Shown: piece after piece, positions 6,750 through 12,789 of the stretch | Numbering within the stretch: the first letter of the stretch is position 1 | Layout: each line of letters begins with the position of its first letter | Made by a program: the position numbers and the translations under genes | Notes under the pieces: model-generated | What the model was told of the DNA's origin: nothing | Seen by the model: the letters and a program-made list of their open reading frames with translations, nothing else | Databases searched by the model: none | Source of the DNA: an uncultured Acholeplasmataceae bacterium | Lineage (GTDB): Bacteria > Bacillota_I > Bacilli_A > Acholeplasmatales > Acholeplasmataceae | Assembly: GCA_937983315.1 (NCBI GenBank) | Contig: CALKAH010000145.1 | Coordinates: 1 to 13,377 of the forward strand | Direction: 5' to 3' | Length of the DNA stretch: 13,377 bases

Positions 6750-8132
6750 ACCTTTTCCTTTACCTTTTTTGGCAGATGGCTGATTCATCAGCTTGGATGG
6801 GTTCTTTTGTAAGTTCTCCATGTCGCGTTCATCCATGTTCATCATTTTCTTCATCATTTTCTTTTGTGCATCAAGCGCTTGTCTTAACCTGTTGAGATCT
6901 GCGACACTCATGCCTGCACCTTTGGCAACACGTTCTCTTCTTCTGGAAGATGTATCGATCAGTTTGGGATCTTTTCTTTCATCTTCTGTCATGGAAGAGA
7001 TTAAGGCTTGCATCTTATCAAACTGCTTATCATCAACTTGTGACATCGCTTGTTTCATTTGACCAACACCAGGTAGAAAACCTAAGATCTTTGAAATCGA
7101 TCCCATCCGTTTAATCATTTTGAATTGCTTCATCAAATCATTATAGTTAAATGAATCTGACATGAGTTTATCCATCATGTTTTTAGCTTCGTCTTCATCA
7201 ATTGCATCTGTTGCTTTTTCAATGAGTGTTAAAACATCACCCATACCTAATATACGTGATGCCATACGTTCGGGATGAAAAACCTCAAATGCATCCATTT
7301 TTTCGCCTGATGAAGCAAATTTAATGGGAATACCAGAAACTTCTTTAATGGAGAGTGCAGCACCCCCACGGGTGTCACCATCGAGTTTGGTTAAGATGGC
7401 TCCGGTTGCTTCTAACTGCTCATGAAATGATTTACAGATGTTTGCAGCATCTTGACCGGTCATCGCATCAACAGTCAATAATATTTCATTTGGTTTTGCA
7501 ATGGCCTTAACATCGACAAGTTCTTGCATCATCTTTTCATCGATATGCAAGCGACCTGCAGTATCGATGATAACCACATCAAATTTTTTGTCTTTTGCGT
7601 ATTGCAAACCTTCTTTAACGATCACACGCGCATCGATTAAACCACGATCAAAAACATCAACATCGATCTGTTTTCCGATGGTCTTTAATTGTTCAATCGC
7701 AGCGGGACGGTAGACGTCAGCAGCGATGAGTAAAACCGATTTTTTTTCATTCTTACGAATGTAGACGGCAAGTTTGCCAATGGCAGTTGTTTTACCAGAT
7801 CCTTGAAGACCGATTGTCATAATGGTTGTCAAACCAGACATGTTATAGCGAATACCTTCAGCATCTTCACCCATAACACGTTTGAGTTCATCGTGTACAA
7901 TTTTGACCACTTGTTGACCTGGGTTTAACCCCTTTAAAATCTTTTCACCGACTGCTTTTTCTTTGATGTTCGCGATAAAACTTTTGACAACTTTGAAATT
8001 AACGTCAGCTTCAAGCAAAGAAAGGCGCACTTCGCGCATCATTTCATCAATATCATTTTCATTGAGATACCCACGACCCGTTAGACGGCGCATCGCCATC
8101 TGTAAGCGTGAGGAGAGTGAATTTTCAGCCAT
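6726..8132 (-). CDS. ffh: Signal recognition particle protein Ffh (SRP54)
   Basis: Ffh binds signal sequences and 4.5S/scRNA and delivers nascent membrane proteins to FtsY. The 468-residue protein has an N domain (about 1-95), a G domain with P-loop GLQGSGKTT at 108-116, DTAGRL at 190-195 and TKLDGDTRGG at 248-257, and an M domain from about 300. The M domain is methionine-rich and contains the RNA-binding segment TSSRRRERVAKGAG near 394-407. The tail is a Lys-Gly repeat (KKGKGKGKGQ). It follows ylxM with a one-base overlap and no strong ribosome binding site of its own. The stop is TGA, and that TGA begins the 3' arm of the terminator. The SRP RNA gene is not in this window. Confidence 0.97.
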   Translation of the reverse strand: MAENSLSSRLQMAMRRLTGRGYLNENDIDEMMREVRLSLLEADVNFKVVKSFIANIKEKAVGEKILKGLNPGQQVVKIVHDELKRVMGEDAEGIRYNMSGLTTIMTIGLQGSGKTTAIGKLAVYIRKNEKKSVLLIAADVYRPAAIEQLKTIGKQIDVDVFDRGLIDARVIVKEGLQYAKDKKFDVVIIDTAGRLHIDEKMMQELVDVKAIAKPNEILLTVDAMTGQDAANICKSFHEQLEATGAILTKLDGDTRGGAALSIKEVSGIPIKFASSGEKMDAFEVFHPERMASRILGMGDVLTLIEKATDAIDEDEAKNMMDKLMSDSFNYNDLMKQFKMIKRMGSISKILGFLPGVGQMKQAMSQVDDKQFDKMQALISSMTEDERKDPKLIDTSSRRRERVAKGAGMSVADLNRLRQALDAQKKMMKKMMNMDERDMENLQKNPSKLMNQPSAKKGKGKGKGQFRIG

Positions 8133-8446
8133 TATTCATCCAACTTTCTAAGCTCATCAATCAGTTTCGCATCATATCCTTGTTCTAATTGACCAAGGAT
8201 CGATTTTCTTTTTTCACGTTTTTCATAGAGTTTTAATGTTTGTTCATATTCCAACAGATGATCTTCAGCTTTTTTGATATGGTCGAAAACCGCATTTCGA
8301 CTCACTTCAAAAACTTCAGCAATTTCCTGAAGGGAATAATCTTCAAAATAATAAAGTTTAAAATAGGCGATTTGTTTTTCAGTGAGTAAATCTCCATATA
8401 AATCGAAGAGTTGACCCATCCAAGCCTTTTTTTCAAACGATTCCAT
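8132..8446 (-). CDS. ylxM: YlxM/p13 family helix-turn-helix protein associated with SRP
   Basis: This 104-residue protein resembles a sigma-70 region 4-like helix-turn-helix. The segment YSLQEIAEVFEVSRNAVFDH at about 38-57 is the HTH, followed by a charged helix to the C-terminus. YlxM proteins are encoded beside ffh in Bacillota, and studies in streptococci link them to SRP assembly or its GTPase cycle; a role in transcription is not established. The start ATG has AAGGAG about 4 bases upstream, lying across the end of ftsY. The TAA stop shares one base with the ffh start (TAATG), so the two are translationally coupled. The neighbours fit the family exactly. Confidence 0.9.
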   Translation of the reverse strand: MESFEKKAWMGQLFDLYGDLLTEKQIAYFKLYYFEDYSLQEIAEVFEVSRNAVFDHIKKAEDHLLEYEQTLKLYEKREKRKSILGQLEQGYDAKLIDELRKLDE

Positions 8447-8454
8447 AGGACTCC

Positions 8455-9411
8455 TTAGAAGAAATCACGGAACAGTCCATAAATGTACTGTTCAATATCA
8501 AAGGGAACAAGATCATCAATCTTCTCACCTAAACCGACATATTTAATCGGCAAATGGTACATATGACGAATCGCTAGCACGATACCACCTTTGGCTGTAC
8601 CATCGAGTTTTGTTAAGACAATACCTGAAACATCGGTAGCCTCTTTAAATACTTCTGCTTGACGCATCCCATTTTGACCTGTTGTTGCATCAATCACGAG
8701 CAGGGTTTCTTGAGGAGCATGAGGAAATGTCTTTTGAATAACTCGTTTCATCTTGGTTAGTTCATTCATCAGATTAACTTTGGTTTGAAGTCTTCCTGCT
8801 GTATCACATAAGACGACATCAATATGCTCTTTCTTTGCTTTTTCGAGGGCATCATAAAATACAGAAGATGGATCAGAACCAGCTTCCTTATAGAACACCG
8901 GTGTGTTACTACGTTTACCCCATTCGATCAATTGATCAATTGCACCTGCTCGAAATGTATCTCCGGCAACGAGCATCACTTTTTTTCCTTGATCTTTAAA
9001 CTGTTTTGCAAGTTTACCAATGGTTGTTGTCTTGCCGACACCATTGACACCAACAAAAAGATAAATATTGGTTTCTCCCTCATCATATCGAAGATCGGTT
9101 TGAACAAGTTCACCTTTTAGATAAATTTCAAACATCTTATCAACGATCATTTCTGCGAGATCTTTAGGATCGGTGACGTGCTTACTTGAGACTTCTTTTT
9201 TAAGTTCATCAATAAAGTAAATGACTGTATCAATGCCGATATCGGCTTGGATGAAGAGTTCTTCAAGCGTATCAAAAAGATCATCATCGATGGTCTTTGA
9301 TTGTGCAAGTAAGCTTTTAAGATTGCCAAAGTTTTCTTTGGTTTTATGCAATCCTAATTGATAGCGTTCATTTTTCGGTTTTCGTCCAAACAATTTCTGA
9401 AAGAGTCCCAA
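8455..9411 (-). CDS. ftsY: Signal recognition particle receptor FtsY, TTG start
   Basis: FtsY is the membrane-associated SRP receptor GTPase that docks Ffh-ribosome complexes at the Sec translocon. The 318-residue protein has a short basic N-terminus (MGLFQKLFGRKPK), an NG domain with P-loop GVNGVGKTTT at 121-130, DTFRAGA at 151-157, DTAGRL at 203-208 and TKLDGTAKGG at 267-276, and a conserved ending with GLGEKIDDL. It lacks the long acidic A-domain of enteric FtsY and is close to the Bacillus length. The start codon is TTG at 9411, with AGGAG 7 bases upstream; I see no ATG that would fit. It heads the ftsY-ylxM-ffh operon. The ylxM ribosome binding site overlaps its TAA stop. Confidence 0.97.
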   Translation of the reverse strand: MGLFQKLFGRKPKNERYQLGLHKTKENFGNLKSLLAQSKTIDDDLFDTLEELFIQADIGIDTVIYFIDELKKEVSSKHVTDPKDLAEMIVDKMFEIYLKGELVQTDLRYDEGETNIYLFVGVNGVGKTTTIGKLAKQFKDQGKKVMLVAGDTFRAGAIDQLIEWGKRSNTPVFYKEAGSDPSSVFYDALEKAKKEHIDVVLCDTAGRLQTKVNLMNELTKMKRVIQKTFPHAPQETLLVIDATTGQNGMRQAEVFKEATDVSGIVLTKLDGTAKGGIVLAIRHMYHLPIKYVGLGEKIDDLVPFDIEQYIYGLFRDFF

Positions 9412-9434
9412 ATTTTCACTCCTAATCCTGAGTT

Positions 9435-9443
9435 ATTATACCA
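9435..9443 (-). promoter_or_regulatory. ftsY promoter, extended -10
   Basis: TGGTATAAT on the minus strand is an extended -10 element. The expected -35 position (around 9458-9463) is inside the tpx terminator stem and matches the consensus poorly, so recognition probably relies on the extended -10. The 5' UTR would be only about 17 bases, just room for AGGAG before the TTG start. Confidence 0.75.
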
Positions 9444-9448
9444 TAATC

Positions 9449-9477
9449 AAAAAGAAAACCGAAAGTTATTCTTTCGG
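9449..9477 (-). terminator. tpx terminator overlapping the coding sequence
   Basis: On the minus strand CCGAAAG and CTTTCGG form a perfect 7-bp stem around a 5-base loop, followed by TTTTCTTTTT. The 5' arm encodes the last residues of Tpx and the TAA stop is in the loop. The stem also occupies the -35 position of the ftsY promoter. Confidence 0.88.
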
Positions 9478-9966
9478 TAATTTTTTGACAAAACTTAAGA
9501 GTTCATCAAATTTGAGGTGTTGACTCATCTCATCGACATACTCAAGATAAACGATTCTTCTGTTTTCATCAAGAACGAAAACGGAACGCGCTTGTAAGCG
9601 TAATTCTTTAATGTTTGTGCCAAATTTACTCGCAAAATCTAAGTCGAGATGATCCGATAATGTGATGATATTGGGTAAACCAGCATTGCCACACCAGCGT
9701 GCTTGTGCAAAGGGTAAGTCATTACTGATGGTCAATACGGTCACATCTTGACGTTCTGCAAGTTCTTGATTGACAGTTCTTGCTTGCATATCACAGACCG
9801 TTGTATCGAGCGAAGGAACAACGTTTAAAATGATATAGCGTGACTTGTAATCTGAGAGACTCTTGACTTCACTTTTTGTATTCAGTGCATGGAAATCAGG
9901 TGCTAAATCGCCGACTTTTTTAGTTTCACCAAGCAAGGTGATAGGTTTTCCTTTGAATGTCTTCAT
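9466..9966 (-). CDS. tpx: Thiol peroxidase (Tpx, atypical 2-Cys peroxiredoxin)
   Basis: Tpx reduces hydrogen peroxide and organic hydroperoxides using thioredoxin as electron donor. The 166-residue protein has the peroxidatic cysteine C58 in PSLDTTVCDMQ and the resolving cysteine C92 in ARWCGNAG. Their 34-residue spacing equals that of E. coli Tpx (C61/C95). The SNDLPFAQARWCG block is diagnostic for Tpx rather than AhpC or Bcp. I chose ATG at 9966: it follows AAGGA by 8 bases and gives the usual family N-terminus. In-frame ATGs further upstream (9993 and 9975) lie at the predicted transcript start or on the ribosome binding site. The gene is a monocistronic unit with its own -10 box and a terminator whose 5' arm is coding sequence. 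It is not functionally related to either neighbour. Confidence 0.95.
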   Translation of the reverse strand: MKTFKGKPITLLGETKKVGDLAPDFHALNTKSEVKSLSDYKSRYIILNVVPSLDTTVCDMQARTVNQELAERQDVTVLTISNDLPFAQARWCGNAGLPNIITLSDHLDLDFASKFGTNIKELRLQARSVFVLDENRRIVYLEYVDEMSQHLKFDELLSFVKKLPKE

Positions 9967-9997
9967 GGGTTCCATCCTTCTTTCAATCTTCATTCTT

Positions 9998-10003
9998 ATT
10001 ATA
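9998..10003 (-). promoter_or_regulatory. tpx promoter -10 box
   Basis: A perfect TATAAT lies on the minus strand with no good -35 hexamer at 16-18 bases. A weak 5-bp inverted repeat (10003-10007 with 10021-10025) lies just upstream and could be an operator. The transcript would start near 9991, giving a 5' UTR of about 25 bases. Confidence 0.7.
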
Positions 10004-10033
10004 TCACATTTTTCGTTGTAGTGATGAAAATGA

Positions 10034-10060
10034 AATCCCCCTCTAGGGGAGAGGGGGATT
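10034..10060 (-). terminator. Strong 11-bp hairpin, possible topA terminator with a weak U-tract
   Basis: The arms AATCCCCCTCT and AGAGGGGGATT are perfectly complementary around a 5-base loop. On the minus strand the hairpin is followed by TCATTTTCATC, a broken U-tract. It is the best candidate for ending topA transcription before the tpx promoter, but the T-run is poor, so a purely structural role is possible. Confidence 0.45.
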
Positions 10061-10139
10061 AAGGGGATTTGTGTGCTTTTTCACACACCAAAGGGGATAA
10101 GTAGCATCCTCGTTGGATGCAACATGATTTTATCATGTT
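10034..10139 (-). repeat. Cluster of four consecutive hairpins between topA and tpx
   Basis: Four perfect inverted repeats stand in a row: 10034-10060 (11 bp, 5-base loop), 10070-10087 (6 bp, TGTGTG/CACACA), 10104-10120 (6 bp, GCATCC/GGATGC) and 10121-10139 (8 bp, 3-base loop). Alternative pairings also exist: 10105-10113 can pair with 10143-10151 instead of forming the third hairpin, and 10033-10040 can pair with 10063-10070 instead of forming the first. The segment could act as the topA 3' end, as a processed or regulatory RNA leader for tpx, or be a repeated extragenic palindrome of this genome. No coding potential is seen in the gap. Confidence 0.6.
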
Positions 10140-10168
10140 TGTATGAGGATGTAAAGGATAATCAAAAA

Positions 10169-11953
10169 TCAGTCTTTTTTCACATATTTACATGAAGGAA
10201 ACCCAGAACATGCTGTAAACTCACCATATTTAGACTTTCTGATGACAAGTGGTTTTCCACAAACCGGACACATTTCGCCTGTTTGTCTTGGTCCTATCTT
10301 TTTCATTTCACGTTCTGCTGTTTCGACCATCGGAATAAAGCTGTTATAAAACCTGGATATGAGATGTGAACCTTTTTGTTTACCCTCAGCAATTTCATCT
10401 AGGACAGTTTCCATCCGTGATGTATACTCGACATTGATGATTTTATTGAAGAACAGATCGAGTTGTTCGACGGTCAATCGACCTTGTTTGGTAGGTTTAA
10501 ATCTTTTTTCTTCAAGTTCAACGTAATCACGATTTTTAAGTGTCTGAATAATTTGTGCATAGGTTGATGGTCTTCCAATCCCTTGAGCTTCGAGTTCTTT
10601 AATAAGTGTTGCTTCTGAGTAGCGTGTGGGTGGTGTGGTAACCTTTTCGATGGCCTGAACATCTTTAGTGTTCAATGCTTGACCAATCGTCATCGATGGC
10701 AAAATTTTATCCTTTGATTTTTGATCAGTAAAAAGTCGTGTATGTCCATCAAAGCGTTCAACAGATCCTTCAACAAGATAGGCATGACCACTTGATTCTA
10801 GGGTGACCTTTGTGACATCAAAGATTGCAGGTGCCATGAGTGATGCTAATGCTCGATTGTAAATACGTTTATATAGGCGATATTCATCTTTACTTAAATA
10901 AGGTTCGAGTGATTCTGGTGTTCTCTTCAATGATGTTGGACGAATGGCTTCATGGGCATCTTGTGCATTCGCTTTGGTTGAGACGGTATATTTTCCTAAG
11001 TACTTAGGACCATATGTTTCTTCAATGACATGTTTGGCTTCTTCAATGAAAGGTTCTGCTAAGCGATTGGAGTCTGTGCGCATGTAGGTAATCAAACCGA
11101 TGAGTTCACCATGGATTTCTTTACCTTCATAGAGTGCTTGTGCAACCATCATCGTGCGTGAAGGGTTCATGTAGAGGTTTTGAGAAGCATCCTGTTGAAG
11201 TGTTGATGTGATAAAGGGAGCTTTCGGTTGTTTTTTCGATTCCTTAACTTGAATATCTTTCACAATAAAGGGATTAACTGATTCTAGAACAATCTGGTCA
11301 GCTTCTTCTTTTTGAATCCGCTTCTTTTCTGGAATGATATAATCCGCTTTAAAATGTGGGAAAATGGCTTCAATTTCATAGTATGTCTCAGGAATAAAAG
11401 CTTCGATCTCTTTTTCTAGATCAACAATCAATTTGAGTGCAACAGATTGAACACGACCTGCTGATTTTGATTTAATCTTGGATTGAAGAAGTTTGGATAA
11501 TTTAAATCCAATAATACGATCAAGGATTCGTCGTGCTTCTTGAGAATAGACAAGGTGTTGATCAATCGGGCGTGGATGATGTAAAGCTTCTGTTACAGCT
11601 GGTTTTGTGATTTCACGAAAAACGATGCGATTAGGTGATGTCGGATCAAGATTAAGAAGTTCAGCTAAGTGCCAACCGATGGCTTCACCTTCACGGTCAG
11701 GGTCGGTTGCAAGTAGAACTTCGCGACCTTTTGCTTTCGCTTTGAGTTCACTCACCAATGCTGCTTTTCCTTTAATAATAATATAGTTAGGTTTAAAATG
11801 ATGTTCGATATCAAGACCTAGTCCGTCGACACCCGATGTTGCAAGATCGCGCACATGACCTTTTGAAGATAAAACAAGCACATCGTTACCGACGTAGCTC
11901 GCGATTGTTTTTGCTTTTGATGGTGATTCCACAATAATGAGTTTCTTACTCAA
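10169..11953 (-). CDS. topA: DNA topoisomerase I, probable TTG start
   Basis: A type IA topoisomerase relaxes negative supercoils behind transcription and replication. The protein opens with KKLIIVESPSKAKTI (TOPRIM glutamate E9), has DPDREGE at about 84-90, and carries the catalytic tyrosine Y290 in GLITYMRTDS. A single zinc ribbon closes it (C562, C565, C582, C588). At 594 residues it is shorter than the roughly 690-residue B. subtilis enzyme, mainly through fewer C-terminal zinc modules. I chose TTG at 11953 because of the ribosome binding site spacing and because starting at MSKKL matches other TopA N-termini. ATG at 11959 is the alternative. ATG at 11974 is unlikely, since it coincides with the predicted transcript start. 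The stop is TGA. Function is certain; the start is moderately certain. Confidence 0.93.
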   Translation of the reverse strand: MSKKLIIVESPSKAKTIASYVGNDVLVLSSKGHVRDLATSGVDGLGLDIEHHFKPNYIIIKGKAALVSELKAKAKGREVLLATDPDREGEAIGWHLAELLNLDPTSPNRIVFREITKPAVTEALHHPRPIDQHLVYSQEARRILDRIIGFKLSKLLQSKIKSKSAGRVQSVALKLIVDLEKEIEAFIPETYYEIEAIFPHFKADYIIPEKKRIQKEEADQIVLESVNPFIVKDIQVKESKKQPKAPFITSTLQQDASQNLYMNPSRTMMVAQALYEGKEIHGELIGLITYMRTDSNRLAEPFIEEAKHVIEETYGPKYLGKYTVSTKANAQDAHEAIRPTSLKRTPESLEPYLSKDEYRLYKRIYNRALASLMAPAIFDVTKVTLESSGHAYLVEGSVERFDGHTRLFTDQKSKDKILPSMTIGQALNTKDVQAIEKVTTPPTRYSEATLIKELEAQGIGRPSTYAQIIQTLKNRDYVELEEKRFKPTKQGRLTVEQLDLFFNKIINVEYTSRMETVLDEIAEGKQKGSHLISRFYNSFIPMVETAEREMKKIGPRQTGEMCPVCGKPLVIRKSKYGEFTACSGFPSCKYVKKD

Positions 11954-11961
11954 GGACATCA

Positions 11962-11966
11962 CTTCC
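11962..11966 (-). promoter_or_regulatory. Ribosome binding site that favours a TTG start for topA
   Basis: The minus-strand stretch ACGGAAGTGA resembles the full anti-16S complement AAGGAGGTGA at 8 of 10 positions. Its GGAAG core ends 8 bases before TTG at 11953 but only 2 bases before ATG at 11959. The usual spacing therefore points to the TTG. Confidence 0.6.
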
Positions 11967-11978
11967 GTTTCCATATCA

Positions 11979-12006
11979 ATTATAGTGTAAACATTTGAAT
12001 TGTCAA
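11979..12006 (-). promoter_or_regulatory. topA promoter, consensus sigma-A type
   Basis: On the minus strand TTGACA at 12006-12001 is followed by a 16-base spacer and TATAAT at 11984-11979, both perfect consensus hexamers. Transcription should begin near 11972, which places the first in-frame ATG of the topA frame (11974) at or before the transcript start. Confidence 0.9.
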
Positions 12007-12030
12007 GAACAAAATCAAGAGGATTCTTTC

Positions 12031-12053
12031 ATATATATTTTGAAAATATATAT
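12031..12053. repeat. AT-rich perfect palindrome upstream of the topA promoter
   Basis: Two 11-base arms are perfectly complementary around a single central G at 12042, made almost only of alternating AT and an A/T run. It lies about 25 bases upstream of the topA -35 box. On the plus strand it is followed by CTTTTTTTC, so as RNA in that direction it would resemble a terminator, although no plus-strand gene is seen. It could be a protein-binding site, an UP-like or cruciform-prone element, or an antisense terminator. The gap between topA and rnhB (about 200 bases) holds nothing else that I can support. Confidence 0.5.
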
Positions 12054-12137
12054 CTTTTTTTCTACCACTTTATGCTACCTTTTGGCAAGCATTTTTACTT
12101 GTGAGAGCTTTTCATCTCCCATTTTTTCACATAATAA

Positions 12138-12155
12138 AAGGGTCTTTCGACCCCT
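12138..12155 (-). terminator. Intrinsic terminator of the rbgA-rnhB unit, fused to the rnhB stop
   Basis: On the minus strand GGGTC and GACCC form a stem closed by a GAAA tetraloop, extended by a G-U and an A-U pair at the base, followed by TTTTATTATG. The rnhB stop TAG forms the base of the 5' arm, so the mRNA has essentially no 3' UTR. Confidence 0.8.
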
Positions 12156-12789
12156 AATCATCATAGGTAAATAAGTCTTTATGCAAGAGTTCTTTCACGG
12201 GTTGATATGTTTTTCGATGGATGGGTGTAGGACCATATGTCTTTAATGCTTCAAGATGTTCCTTGGTTGGATACCCTTTATGTTTTTTAAAACCATATTG
12301 TGGGAAGAGTTTATCCATCTCTATCATGTACGCATCGCGTGTTGTTTTTGCAACAATGGATGCTGCTGCGATTGAGACTGATTTGGCATCCCCTTTGATA
12401 ATGGCTTGCATCGGTATATCAATTTCCATCGGCATGGCATCAGTTAAGATATAATCGGGTTTGATTTTAAGCTGTTTGATCGCTGAAAGCATCGCTTCTC
12501 TGCTCGCACGATAAATATTGATTAAGTCAATCTCCTCAACAGAACTGATACCTATACCTATAGCAAGCGATTTTTCTTTGATTTCAAGTAAAGCAAGATC
12601 GCGTTCTTTTTCAGTTAACTGTTTAGAATCATTGACATAAGTGAAGGTCTCACCCCTCTTTAAAATGACCGCTGCAGCAACCACAGGACCCGCTAAAGGA
12701 CCTCGCCCTGCTTCATCTACACCAGCAATCAAGGTGTAGCCTTGATCATAGAGTTCTTTTTCATAACGATACATGTGTAAATCGGTCAA
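12154..12789 (-). CDS. rnhB: Ribonuclease HII, TTG start
   Basis: RNase HII cuts the RNA strand of RNA/DNA hybrids and removes single ribonucleotides misincorporated into DNA. The 211-residue protein has the signature GVDEAGRGPLAGPV at about residues 23-36, with D25 and E26 as metal ligands. Further acidic residues fit the active site: D117 in LTDAMP and D152 in TRDAYM. DSKQLTEKERD follows at about 54. The start is TTG at 12789, because a strong AGGAGG lies 8 bases upstream; the in-frame ATG at 12774 has no such site. It lacks the N-terminal extension I recall in the longer Bacillus RNase HII. It overlaps the end of rbgA by 29 bases, so translation is probably coupled. The TAG stop sits at the base of a terminator hairpin. 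Confidence 0.95.
   Translation of the reverse strand: MTDLHMYRYEKELYDQGYTLIAGVDEAGRGPLAGPVVAAAVILKRGETFTYVNDSKQLTEKERDLALLEIKEKSLAIGIGISSVEEIDLINIYRASREAMLSAIKQLKIKPDYILTDAMPMEIDIPMQAIIKGDAKSVSIAAASIVAKTTRDAYMIEMDKLFPQYGFKKHKGYPTKEHLEALKTYGPTPIHRKTYQPVKELLHKDLFTYDD

Noticed and set aside
8824..9120. 98-residue plus-strand frame, and other plus-strand frames
   Set aside because: They lie opposite strongly conserved genes, lack ribosome sites and resemble no known family; they are shadows.
6726..10171. Genetic code 4 (TGA as tryptophan)
   Set aside because: ffh, topA and rbgA end naturally at TGA, the ffh TGA is part of a terminator, and tryptophan is encoded by TGG.
12075..12125. Fifteen-codon minus-strand frame MGDEKLSQVKMLAKR between rnhB and topA
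   Set aside because: It has no ribosome site or promoter, and lies just after a terminator; too short to support.
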